IMG/VR virus record: IMGVR_UViG_3300006950_000006
Location: 1 to 23,807 of that record
From: a virus
Length of the DNA stretch: 23,807 nt
Direction: 5' to 3' (one strand)
The position numbers and the translations under genes are program-made. Below the pieces are notes generated by a model. That model had not been told where the DNA came from and ran no database searches. It saw only the letters and a program-made list of their open reading frames with translations. Below are positions 1-6,374 of the stretch, piece after piece (the first letter of the stretch is position 1; each line of letters opens with the position of its first letter).

Positions 1-118
1 ATAAGGTGAAGATCGGTGGCCTTGAGCCATTCTTCATTCGAAAACCAAATCTTGGATAAGCATGTAGAAAGCGTATTGCTTCCTCGTTTGGACCGGGGTT
101 CGACTCCCCGCAGCTCCA
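1..118 (+). ncRNA. ssrA: tmRNA (ssrA), 3' part
   Basis: This is the 3' end of transfer-messenger RNA, which rescues stalled ribosomes by acting as both tRNA and mRNA. The typical 3' pseudoknot and tRNA-like region is visible: AAGCATGTAGAAAGC, then TTTGGAC, then the T arm with stem CGGGG / CCCCG around the loop TTCGACT, and the acceptor strand CAGCTCC followed by a discriminator A at 118. The CCA tail does not appear to be fully encoded, because CA then GCG follows. The 5' part, including the tag reading frame, lies before the window. An integrase gene starts about 130 bases downstream, as expected for an element inserted at the tmRNA 3' end. Confidence 0.9.
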
Positions 119-120
119 CA
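88..120 (+). other. probable attachment site (tmRNA T arm and acceptor end)
   Basis: The T arm and acceptor strand of tmRNA adjoin an outward-reading tyrosine integrase. Integrases of this class often recombine inside the 3' end of tRNA and tmRNA genes and restore the gene from the element's own copy. The exact crossover bases cannot be set because the second copy was not found on either strand of the window. Confidence 0.5.
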
Positions 121-171
121 GCGATTTTTAACGCTCTGTTTTTTAACATTTTACGAGCGTTATTTGTATTT

Positions 172-179
172 TATTTTTG
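172..179 (+). promoter_or_regulatory. putative -7 box of the integrase promoter
   Basis: TATTTTTG fits the Bacteroidota -7 consensus TAnnTTTG exactly. No clear -33 TTTG is seen at the usual spacing. Transcription from here would begin near 185, which favours translation starts at GTG 231 or ATG 246 over the TTG at 177. Confidence 0.35.
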
Positions 180-245
180 AAAATGTGTATTTTTTCGTGT
201 ATCTGTGCAATCTGTGTCTTTGGGGGACGCGTGAAAAACACAGTT

Positions 246-1517
246 ATGATCAGAAAAAAGCTTTTCCGTTCTCCTTATCTGTATGATAACGGAGGCGACA
301 TTTCAAAACCCTGGTGGATAGAACTGGGGTACCGCGATCCGCGAACCGGAAAGATGGTGCGAAAGCGCTATATGGAAGGTTTCGCTGAATTGCGGACCAA
401 GAAAGCACGCAACGAGTTTGCCGAAAAGAGGATCAAACAACTTACTGCAAAATTGCAGCGGGGGTGGATTCCTTTGGATGATACTGAGAAAGTTGCTTAC
501 GAAGATGAACTAGAATATCATCAGGCTGCCCGGACATACGGAAGGCGTAGGGAAGCGAATAAGAACATCCGGTTCTATGCTTCAGAATATATCACCCTTA
601 TCAAGAATACAAAAGCAAAAAAAACATTTGAGTCGTACAGGGGGAAGATCCGGGAGTTAATTGCCTGGCTTGAAAAAAACAAGCTGGTTGATAATGACCT
701 GTCAACATTTGACAGTGTGATCCTTCACCGTTTTTTTGATCACCTGATTATCATTCGAAAGCTCTCCGGAGTGACTATCGAAAAGTACAGAATCAACATA
801 CAAGGTTTCTTTACCTATTTGGTTGAACGCAAAGTATTAATAGATAATCCTGTTCCAAAAATTACGATCCCCGAAACAGGCGAAGATTTTGCAGCGGTGC
901 CATTTCTCGATGATGATATGGCAAAGATCATCGAAGCCATAAGGGGAGAAGATCCCCAGCTGTACCTGGCATCGATGTTGCAGTTTTTCTGTTTCGTCAG
1001 GCCAGGTGAAGAACTGCTCTCTCTACGCGTCAAACAGATCAATTTTACATCACGCACTATTTTTATTCCGAAGAATATCGCAAAAAAGCGGTGTGAACGC
1101 ACTATGGACATCCCGAGCCAGTTGTATGAACTGTTACTGGAGCATGGAGTGCATAGACTCAATAAAGAAATGTTTGTCATTGGTACTATGGGTCGGCCAG
1201 GCACCAAACAAATCGGACTGAATACACTGCGGTCGCGGTTTAATGTTTTCAGGGACCGGATGGGAATGAACAAACAGTATAAATGGTACAGCTTTAAACA
1301 CACCGGTGCAGGTAAACTACTTGAGTCGGGAGCAACAATCGTTGAGCTTATGAACCAGTTGGGACACACTGATATTACCAGTACATATCATTATATAAGA
1401 CGACACTTTGGTGAGCGCTCTGAGCATGTCAGAACCAAATTTCCGGATCCGGCCGGTGGAATGAAAAAACCTGCAAAAGTACTTGTCAATTGGCTGGAGG
1501 GGATAAGCCTTAATTAA
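246..1517 (+). CDS. tyrosine recombinase / integrase
   Basis: This is a site-specific recombinase that would insert and excise the element at the tmRNA gene. Starting at ATG 246 it has 423 residues, usual for phage and Bacteroidota integrases. The N-terminal third is basic and Arm-type, the middle (about 105-215) is a SAM-like core-binding domain, and the C-terminal half is catalytic. Visible catalytic positions are R252 (in VRPGEE), a lysine in the beta-hairpin near IPKN, H374 (in LGHT) and the nucleophile Y383 (in TYHYI). The usual HxLR box is replaced by YSFKH (Y348, K351), so the second arginine is a lysine, a variant I recall from Bacteroidota integrases. Alternative starts are GTG 231 and TTG 177. 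It is the only clear plus-strand gene and converges with the late genes. Confidence 0.95.
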   Translation: MIRKKLFRSPYLYDNGGDISKPWWIELGYRDPRTGKMVRKRYMEGFAELRTKKARNEFAEKRIKQLTAKLQRGWIPLDDTEKVAYEDELEYHQAARTYGRRREANKNIRFYASEYITLIKNTKAKKTFESYRGKIRELIAWLEKNKLVDNDLSTFDSVILHRFFDHLIIIRKLSGVTIEKYRINIQGFFTYLVERKVLIDNPVPKITIPETGEDFAAVPFLDDDMAKIIEAIRGEDPQLYLASMLQFFCFVRPGEELLSLRVKQINFTSRTIFIPKNIAKKRCERTMDIPSQLYELLLEHGVHRLNKEMFVIGTMGRPGTKQIGLNTLRSRFNVFRDRMGMNKQYKWYSFKHTGAGKLLESGATIVELMNQLGHTDITSTYHYIRRHFGERSEHVRTKFPDPAGGMKKPAKVLVNWLEGISLN

Positions 1518-1522
1518 AATCA

Positions 1523-1550
1523 AAAACACCCCGTTGCCGCAGGGTGTTTT
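1523..1550 (+). terminator. bidirectional terminator between integrase and late lipoprotein gene
   Basis: A perfect 9-bp stem AAAACACCC / GGGTGTTTT with a 10-base loop starts 5 bases after the integrase stop. The A-run and T-run let it serve the integrase on the plus strand and the lipoprotein unit on the minus strand. Confidence 0.8.
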
Positions 1551-1597
1551 CTTAACTAACCAATAATCAAACTAAACTTATGAAAAAACTAACCAGA

Positions 1598-2002
1598 CTA
1601 TATTGTGTAGGGCGTAAAGCCCGTTTGCGTCAATTTATCGCGATTGCTGAAATTCCCATCCTTACTTGATTTATCCGGAATATAAAACGTTGAAAGTAAA
1701 CAGTGCTTATTAACGTTAGATATGTAATTGGATGAATACATCTTATGTGCCGACTTACTATTCGCAGATATTGTCACTGCTTTAGAAATTTCAGTCATCC
1801 AAGAACTCAGCGCAGGAGTATCAGGTGATGGCAATACTACATGATTTACGAAAATGAAATCTGCTTGCATAACCTGATCAACTGAAATTATCTGAGCGTA
1901 CTCAGTCGGTTGATCAGTGCGTTTCACAGTGTCGGGCGGTGCGGTGCATGAATATGCAAACAACCCGATCAAAAAAAGTAGAGACAAAACTAAATTTTTC
2001 AT
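1598..2002 (-). CDS. small phage lipoprotein, possible superinfection-exclusion or late moron
   Basis: I do not recognise the family. The 134-residue protein begins with a signal peptide ending in a lipobox (LFAYSC, Cys19), so it should be acylated and membrane-anchored. The mature part is polar with no repeats or catalytic motif that I can name. The gene is alone between the lysis cassette and the integrase and has its own copy of the late promoter (box 2063-2072, -7 box 2037-2044), so it should be made together with the tail and lysis genes. A lipoprotein made late and separately could block re-adsorption or injection of related phages, as Llp of T5 and Cor-type proteins do. That role is inference from position only. 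Confidence 0.75.
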   Translation of the reverse strand: MKNLVLSLLFLIGLFAYSCTAPPDTVKRTDQPTEYAQIISVDQVMQADFIFVNHVVLPSPDTPALSSWMTEISKAVTISANSKSAHKMYSSNYISNVNKHCLLSTFYIPDKSSKDGNFSNRDKLTQTGFTPYTI

Positions 2003-2036
2003 GATAAAACTTTTTTGGGTTAATAAATTACAAAGT

Positions 2037-2072
2037 CAAATCTCACTATTCCTGGTGTGCTACTAAAGGACA
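2037..2072 (-). promoter_or_regulatory. late promoter P4 (lipoprotein unit)
   Basis: On the minus strand: box TGTCCTTTAG (2072-2063), an 18-base spacer, then GAGATTTG (2044-2037), a one-mismatch -7 box. The predicted transcript start is near 2031, about 30 bases before the ATG at 2002. This is the most divergent of the four copies, with G as last base of the box and GA for TA. Confidence 0.6.
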
Positions 2073-2081
2073 AATTTTACC

Positions 2082-2588
2082 TTAGTTAAATATTGCCTTT
2101 ATCCTTCCAAAATTCCTGTATCCCAGATATCCCAATACAATAAGAACCAACAGACCAATAATATAAAAGTAATATTTGACAGTCTGCTTCGTTGTTACGA
2201 CTGTTTTGGTTTGCTCCTTGCCTTGATTATCCAATTTTGAATTATCAAGATGGGCTGATTCGTCTTTTTTGGCTGAATCTACGACCGTTTTAACATTCTT
2301 CTTTTCTGCTTTTGTGGTCGTGGTAACGGTTTCGGATTTAACCGGAGGTTTACCGGTATCACCTACATTGGGTTTATCCGTATCGTAAACTGTTGTCTTC
2401 GTCACTGTTTCATTGTTGCTTTTGCTTTCGTCAATAACTGTTTTATTGACATTTACCAGACTCGCTTTCGTATCAGCGATTGAATTCTGCTGCGTTGTCT
2501 TTTGTTCAATTTTCGACTGTTGAACTGCCTTTTTTGAAGCGCAGGAAAATAACAGGGCTACAATAATGATGCTAATGATTTTTCTCAT
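2082..2588 (-). CDS. probable unimolecular spanin (lysis lipoprotein with C-terminal membrane anchor)
   Basis: This protein probably fuses the inner and outer membranes in the last step of lysis. It has 168 residues. The N-terminus is a lipoprotein signal ending in LLFSC (Cys16), which anchors it in the outer membrane. A long Lys/Thr/Gln-rich hydrophilic stretch follows (about 17-135), then one membrane segment (about 137-158, YIIGLLVLIVLGYLGY) and a short basic tail. An N-terminal lipobox plus a C-terminal membrane helix is the defining layout of one-piece spanins such as T1 gp11. The gene overlaps the holin by 4 bases and closes the lysis operon. The family assignment rests on topology and context, not on sequence recognition. 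Confidence 0.7.
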   Translation of the reverse strand: MRKIISIIIVALLFSCASKKAVQQSKIEQKTTQQNSIADTKASLVNVNKTVIDESKSNNETVTKTTVYDTDKPNVGDTGKPPVKSETVTTTTKAEKKNVKTVVDSAKKDESAHLDNSKLDNQGKEQTKTVVTTKQTVKYYFYIIGLLVLIVLGYLGYRNFGRIKAIFN

Positions 2589-2848
2589 TGAATTGGAATT
2601 ATTGGATTTGGTGGTGTTGGTGGTAAATTTTGAACCATTGTGCTGATTGCTTCATCTTTTTTGGCACTCGAGAGGCTGGAGCCAAAAAAATAACCGACAA
2701 CCATAGAAAATGCACTACCCAATACGCCCAGCATGATATTTAACGCATCAGGATTATTACCCTGTACAGCAAGGATAATGAGAACTGTGAAATATGAAAT
2801 CACAATTACTGCACCAAACGCGTACATGAATTTTTCTTTTATTTTCAT
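2585..2848 (-). CDS. holin-like two-helix membrane protein
   Basis: The 87-residue protein has two predicted membrane helices (about 8-28 and 34-57) joined by a short turn, a charged N-terminus (MKIKEK) and a hydrophilic proline-rich tail (PPTPPNPIIP). Size and topology fit class II holins, which open the inner membrane for the endolysin. It overlaps the glucosaminidase upstream and the spanin downstream, each by 4 bases (ATGA), implying translational coupling. Holins are not conserved in sequence, so context carries most of the weight. Confidence 0.75.
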   Translation of the reverse strand: MKIKEKFMYAFGAVIVISYFTVLIILAVQGNNPDALNIMLGVLGSAFSMVVGYFFGSSLSSAKKDEAISTMVQNLPPTPPNPIIPIQ

Positions 2849-3351
2849 ACCATTGCCCTTTCTACCGATCTGGCAACCGATTTTAAAAGCGATGCGTAAT
2901 TTGGATCTGTCGCGTATCCGGCCCTGGCAATTTCTTCAATGAACCGATCTGTATTTCCTTTAACCGTTAACGCTGTGGCGTATCGTTGATTTTTGAAAAA
3001 GAATTGCACATGATCTGTGAAGCATTGCTCCGGAGTATCATACTTACGAAAATAATCTTTGCACGTATATTTGAAATACTTTTGACCGTTCAGTGTGCAT
3101 GGAACTATTGAGATGATAACCGGAAACTTTAAATCTGCCCTGCGACTGTATTCTGTGGTTGTCAATAGTTGCTCATTGCCATTTACTCCATCCGTGTCCT
3201 TCACGCCAAAAAACATGTTCCCTGGTGCAAATTTTCCCCAGCCCGATTCAAGTGCTGCCTGGGCAAGGATGGCAATGGCGGTTATTCCGGTTTTGAGTTC
3301 TGTCTGCCTGGCAAACGGAAGGAAGGAGGTTACAAATTCTTTTGGTGTCAT
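2845..3351 (-). CDS. GH73-type glucosaminidase endolysin
   Basis: This 168-residue peptidoglycan hydrolase should cleave N-acetylglucosamine linkages at lysis. It is a single FlgJ/GH73-like domain. The family motif AQAALESGWG holds the catalytic Glu35, followed by NMFFGVK and the typical YFRKYDTPEQCFTDHVQFF stretch, and near the end the GYATDPNYA motif seen in these enzymes. No signal peptide or cell-wall binding domain is present, so export would rely on the holin encoded next to it. It overlaps its neighbours by 4 bases on both sides. Confidence 0.92.
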   Translation of the reverse strand: MTPKEFVTSFLPFARQTELKTGITAIAILAQAALESGWGKFAPGNMFFGVKDTDGVNGNEQLLTTTEYSRRADLKFPVIISIVPCTLNGQKYFKYTCKDYFRKYDTPEQCFTDHVQFFFKNQRYATALTVKGNTDRFIEEIARAGYATDPNYASLLKSVARSVERAMV

Positions 3352-3905
3352 TTAGCCTCGTTTTTTAAGATGTCTTTAATTTCTTTTTGCTCTTCGCCGT
3401 GAATATATTTTGTGTTCTGATCCACCTGCTCTTTGGTCACAATCCATTCCATGAAGTAGTGTTTTCCTGTCTCATAAGTTTTTACACCACCCACGACTGA
3501 CATGCAGCAAATCGCGACAAAAACAGGTATGGAAATAACTTTCCACTCGACTATGAATTTAATTGCATAAAGTAATTTTTTGAAGGGTACAATAAACTTA
3601 ATAGCCTTGATCTGTTCGTCAATATCATCAAGAATCAGATTGATCTCTTTTGTTGTGGTTTCCAATTTTGTTCCGATTGGACAATTTGTATAATGTGCAC
3701 CTTCAGCTTTGATAAGAGCTTCCAGCTTCTCTTTGATGAGATTAACCTCAGTACTCATTTTCTCACTGCTCTTTGTCATTTCGGATATCTGGTTTTTGAC
3801 AAGTTCATTTTGTTTATTAAACAATTTTTCAAAACCGTCAAACCGAAGATCCATCATTTTTAGTACATCTGCATCCATTATTTTGTATTTACGCCTTTCG
3901 GCCAT
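3348..3905 (-). CDS. coiled-coil membrane protein heading the lysis operon
   Basis: I do not recognise the family. I place the start at ATG 3905 (185 residues, MAERRKYK...), because the longer frame to 3977 would begin upstream of the late promoter at 3924-3959 and inside the preceding terminator. ATG 3878 is a possible shorter start. The N-terminal half is highly charged and likely coiled coil (about 10-110). One clear membrane helix follows (about 128-148, ISIPVFVAICCMSVVGG) and a charged tail ends the protein. It overlaps the glucosaminidase by 4 bases, so it belongs to the lysis transcription unit and could control holin timing. That role is inferred from position. Confidence 0.75.
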   Translation of the reverse strand: MAERRKYKIMDADVLKMMDLRFDGFEKLFNKQNELVKNQISEMTKSSEKMSTEVNLIKEKLEALIKAEGAHYTNCPIGTKLETTTKEINLILDDIDEQIKAIKFIVPFKKLLYAIKFIVEWKVISIPVFVAICCMSVVGGVKTYETGKHYFMEWIVTKEQVDQNTKYIHGEEQKEIKDILKNEAK

Positions 3906-3923
3906 CAGATTGCGTTTATATCT

Positions 3924-3959
3924 CAAACTTAATCTTTGCCAGCGACAGGTTAAAGGACA
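3924..3959 (-). promoter_or_regulatory. late promoter P3 (lysis operon)
   Basis: On the minus strand: box TGTCCTTTAA (3959-3950), an 18-base spacer, and the perfect -7 box TAAGTTTG (3931-3924). The predicted start near 3918 gives a leader of about 13 bases to ATG 3905. The box directly follows the T-run of the terminator of unit 2. Confidence 0.75.
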
Positions 3960-3992
3960 AAAAACCCGATCCATCATATGACAAACCGGGTT
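3959..3992 (-). terminator. terminator ending the tail-fibre unit
   Basis: On the minus strand, AACCCG (3992-3987) pairs with CGGGTT (3968-3963) around an 18-base loop containing CATATG, and the stem runs into six T residues. It lies 22 bases after the stop of the 120-residue gene and immediately before the late promoter of the lysis operon. Confidence 0.65.
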
Positions 3993-4013
3993 AAATGAAG
4001 CGCTAGAAGTGTT

Positions 4014-4376
4014 TCAATTCCTGCAATACACGATCTGTGGTTGCACCGGTCTCTTATAATCACCATACTCGATGCCTGATGAGTAAAGTGTTAATCGCTC
4101 TGGGAAAATTACATCGGTAATATTTTGAATGATTTCAATAGAGCTATCCTGAACCAGCAGTCTTTCCGGATAAATTGGGTCTTGTAGCACATATGCCTCA
4201 ATAGATGCTGCTCTCACCTCTATTATCTCACAGGCAGATCCAGTACCTGTATAGGTGGCAGCCCCTAATACTCCGATAAACTCACTACCTGGAGCATAAA
4301 CAACAGCGTTATAGGTAATACTGCCATTGATAACAATATACCGTTGCCCAGGGGAAATGGCGGTTACTATGTCCAT
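4014..4376 (-). CDS. small tailspike-associated protein
   Basis: I do not recognise a named family. The 120-residue protein has an N-terminal segment (about 11-54: RYIVINGSITYNAVVY, then FIGVLGAATYTGTGSACEI) resembling two stretches in the C-terminal half of the tailspike encoded just upstream. The pattern is hydrophobic-Tyr-Val, then ITYNG/A, then a Gly-x-Phe strand and a T/SGxG strand, suggesting a small beta domain used repeatedly in this host-binding apparatus. It overlaps the tailspike stop by one base and is the last gene of unit 2. A role as spike cap, chaperone or alternative tip is inference. Confidence 0.7.
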   Translation of the reverse strand: MDIVTAISPGQRYIVINGSITYNAVVYAPGSEFIGVLGAATYTGTGSACEIIEVRAASIEAYVLQDPIYPERLLVQDSSIEIIQNITDVIFPERLTLYSSGIEYGDYKRPVQPQIVYCRN

Positions 4377-6106
4377 TACTTAGCCTCCGATGCTGAAAGA
4401 AAATGTTTCACCTGTACGTAACGGGCAAATATTGTAAATCCCGTACGCGCTTTATTTGTAGCGTTATCATATTCAGGATGTCCGTTTGACAGTAATTTAC
4501 CGTCAGTACCGGTATCGATAGCTCCCATCGAAATATTTCCAATACGCTTAACCAGGATCGGAGCATTGATCACATACTCCCCCCAAACATCAGTATCATT
4601 AAATTCTTCAACACACTTTCCGCTGCCTGAAAACGATACTCTCCCAGCTATAGCCTGAAATACATCACCAATGCCAATATTCAAACCGTTCCAGGTGATC
4701 AGGTTGTCATATACACGATACCAGCTATTGACAGTTAGATTGGTACCCGCCGATATTTTAGCACCTGAAATTGACTGCTTAAATCGAATAAGATTGGTAT
4801 TGTTTTGAGCATTATTTATCACCTTATATAGTACGCCATTACCTGTGAAGGTATTTGTGTCAATTGCATAAATTCGGCTTCGGATGGGATATAATACAGC
4901 ATTATACAAAACGGTATCAACCTCATTAATGTAGATCATACCCGAGACCAAGGCCGTGCCAGCTGCAATTGGAGCAGTCATATCAATGGTCGGTGAGGCA
5001 TTTGGCATCTCACGGTTACGATCTGCGAAGGCAAAGCTCAACTGATTCGATTTGATTTCTTGAATTTTACCCAGATCCTTACTTTTCTCGGTGATATTCC
5101 CACCTCCAACAGCACTACCATCAACATTTCTGGCTAATGTGATTGAATTGTTTGCAACAATCACATTGGCTGACTTACTCGCATTATAGAAGGAGTTAGG
5201 GTGATCCTGATCGTTGGCATATGCATATGTCGGATATCCAACATCCTTTGCACCAATATACGTTCCATCATATGCCATATTACGTGCAGGACTATACGGC
5301 TTCAGACTATAATCATCCAGTGCAGAGTTATTAAAAAGTGGGTCAGCTACCAAGCAGGTCGGAAAAACATTAAATGTCCCAAACTTTGCATTATAGTAGG
5401 CTCTTATTGCATCTATTCCACTTACACCATAAAGAGATTCAATGTCTGCCTGAGTTTTATAAACCGTATCGGTGCCAAACTTGAACGTACAATTATAAAA
5501 CAGGTTGTAATTATTAGACAGCAGATACACAAAGGCATTTACAATCTCAATTTTGCAATTTGAAAAAATGCAAAATGTCATACCAGTTAGAGAGCTGGAT
5601 GTTGTCTGTAGAACTACCCAGCAGTTATCGAAAGTGCAGTTCTTTAATCCGTGTGAGGTAGTATTATAAAGAGACACCGACCTGCTTGCTGTCCCTGATA
5701 TCCCAATATTCTTAAAAATATTATTATTAACATTGATACTCGCCCCATCTATCTGGCTACCCGAAACGATGTCTTTTAGGATCGAATTTTGATACGAGCA
5801 ATTGGATAATGAGACTGCGTTTACCATTTTTATGCCTATAACTCTCTTTGCTTGTGTGTTTGCAAGGTATCCCACAGATAAGGTTAAATCGACAATAGAC
5901 TGCTCCCCAAATATATCCCCAGTATATGAAGGTGCCTCCCTATAAACACCCGGTCCAAGCTGAACGCTTGCTTTACCCGCATCTTTAGCCTTTTGCACTG
6001 TACGGTAAGGAGCATTCGCGCTCCCATCGTTACTATCACTGCCAAATCGGGATACGTAACATGCCGAAGTGAAATATGGGTTCTTAGTCCAGTTAAATAT
6101 TGCCAT
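4376..6106 (-). CDS. tailspike with right-handed beta-helix (pectate-lyase-like fold)
   Basis: This 576-residue protein is a probable receptor-binding tailspike that may degrade or bind surface polysaccharide. Near the N-terminus, YVSRFGSDSNDGSANAPYRT (residues 18-37) is the DUF1565-type motif that opens many parallel beta-helix proteins. Residues about 60-290 show the matching pattern of short strands rich in N, S, T, V, I and F (for example ILKDIVSG, NIFKNIGISG, CTFDNCWV). The rest contains two copies of a short beta motif (about 387-428 and 461-502) shared with the next gene. No catalytic residues can be assigned. The start follows the 86-residue gene by one base. Confidence 0.8.
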   Translation of the reverse strand: MAIFNWTKNPYFTSACYVSRFGSDSNDGSANAPYRTVQKAKDAGKASVQLGPGVYREAPSYTGDIFGEQSIVDLTLSVGYLANTQAKRVIGIKMVNAVSLSNCSYQNSILKDIVSGSQIDGASINVNNNIFKNIGISGTASRSVSLYNTTSHGLKNCTFDNCWVVLQTTSSSLTGMTFCIFSNCKIEIVNAFVYLLSNNYNLFYNCTFKFGTDTVYKTQADIESLYGVSGIDAIRAYYNAKFGTFNVFPTCLVADPLFNNSALDDYSLKPYSPARNMAYDGTYIGAKDVGYPTYAYANDQDHPNSFYNASKSANVIVANNSITLARNVDGSAVGGGNITEKSKDLGKIQEIKSNQLSFAFADRNREMPNASPTIDMTAPIAAGTALVSGMIYINEVDTVLYNAVLYPIRSRIYAIDTNTFTGNGVLYKVINNAQNNTNLIRFKQSISGAKISAGTNLTVNSWYRVYDNLITWNGLNIGIGDVFQAIAGRVSFSGSGKCVEEFNDTDVWGEYVINAPILVKRIGNISMGAIDTGTDGKLLSNGHPEYDNATNKARTGFTIFARYVQVKHFLSASEAK

Positions 6107-6107
6107 C

Positions 6108-6368
6108 TTAAATTTTATTTAGTTGGTAGGTTTGATTATCAATAAAATAGTTCACAGAGTCATTCTTATAAATGCGTTCCGAATCAATCCTGATACCCTC
6201 CCCTTCGTATCTGAATGTCAAGGGTCGGTTAAACTCATCCTTGGTCACAGCGGTGAGGTCATTGAATGTATTGATTTTATCACTCAAATATTCCTTTACC
6301 GCTTCAACCGGTTGGTCAAGAAATGGCCTGCTTTCGTCATATTCTCCAATTCCAATAATTGCTATCAT
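6108..6368 (-). CDS. hypothetical small tail-tip protein
   Basis: I do not recognise this 86-residue acidic protein. It has no signal peptide or membrane segment. It sits between the giant tail-tip protein and the tailspike, 6 bases and 1 base away respectively, so it is almost certainly co-translated. The residues around PVEAVKEYLSDKINTFNDLTAVTKDEFNRPLTFRY look like helix followed by strands. A connector or chaperone role for the spike is possible but only positional. Confidence 0.65.
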   Translation of the reverse strand: MIAIIGIGEYDESRPFLDQPVEAVKEYLSDKINTFNDLTAVTKDEFNRPLTFRYEGEGIRIDSERIYKNDSVNYFIDNQTYQLNKI

Positions 6369-6374
6369 ATCGTA

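Noticed and set aside
815-1369. 184-codon minus-strand frame inside the integrase
   Set aside because: It is a shadow of the integrase, which has clear catalytic residues in the plus frame.
1580-1669. 29-codon plus-strand frame starting MKKLTRLYC after a Bacteroidota-like leader
   Set aside because: It is antisense to the lipoprotein gene and very short, with no family resemblance. The leader-like look is probably AT-rich coincidence.
3906-3977. Extended N-terminus (24 codons) of the coiled-coil lysis-operon protein
   Set aside because: It overlaps the late promoter box and the terminator before it, and its sequence has no protein-like character. ATG 3905 is preferred.
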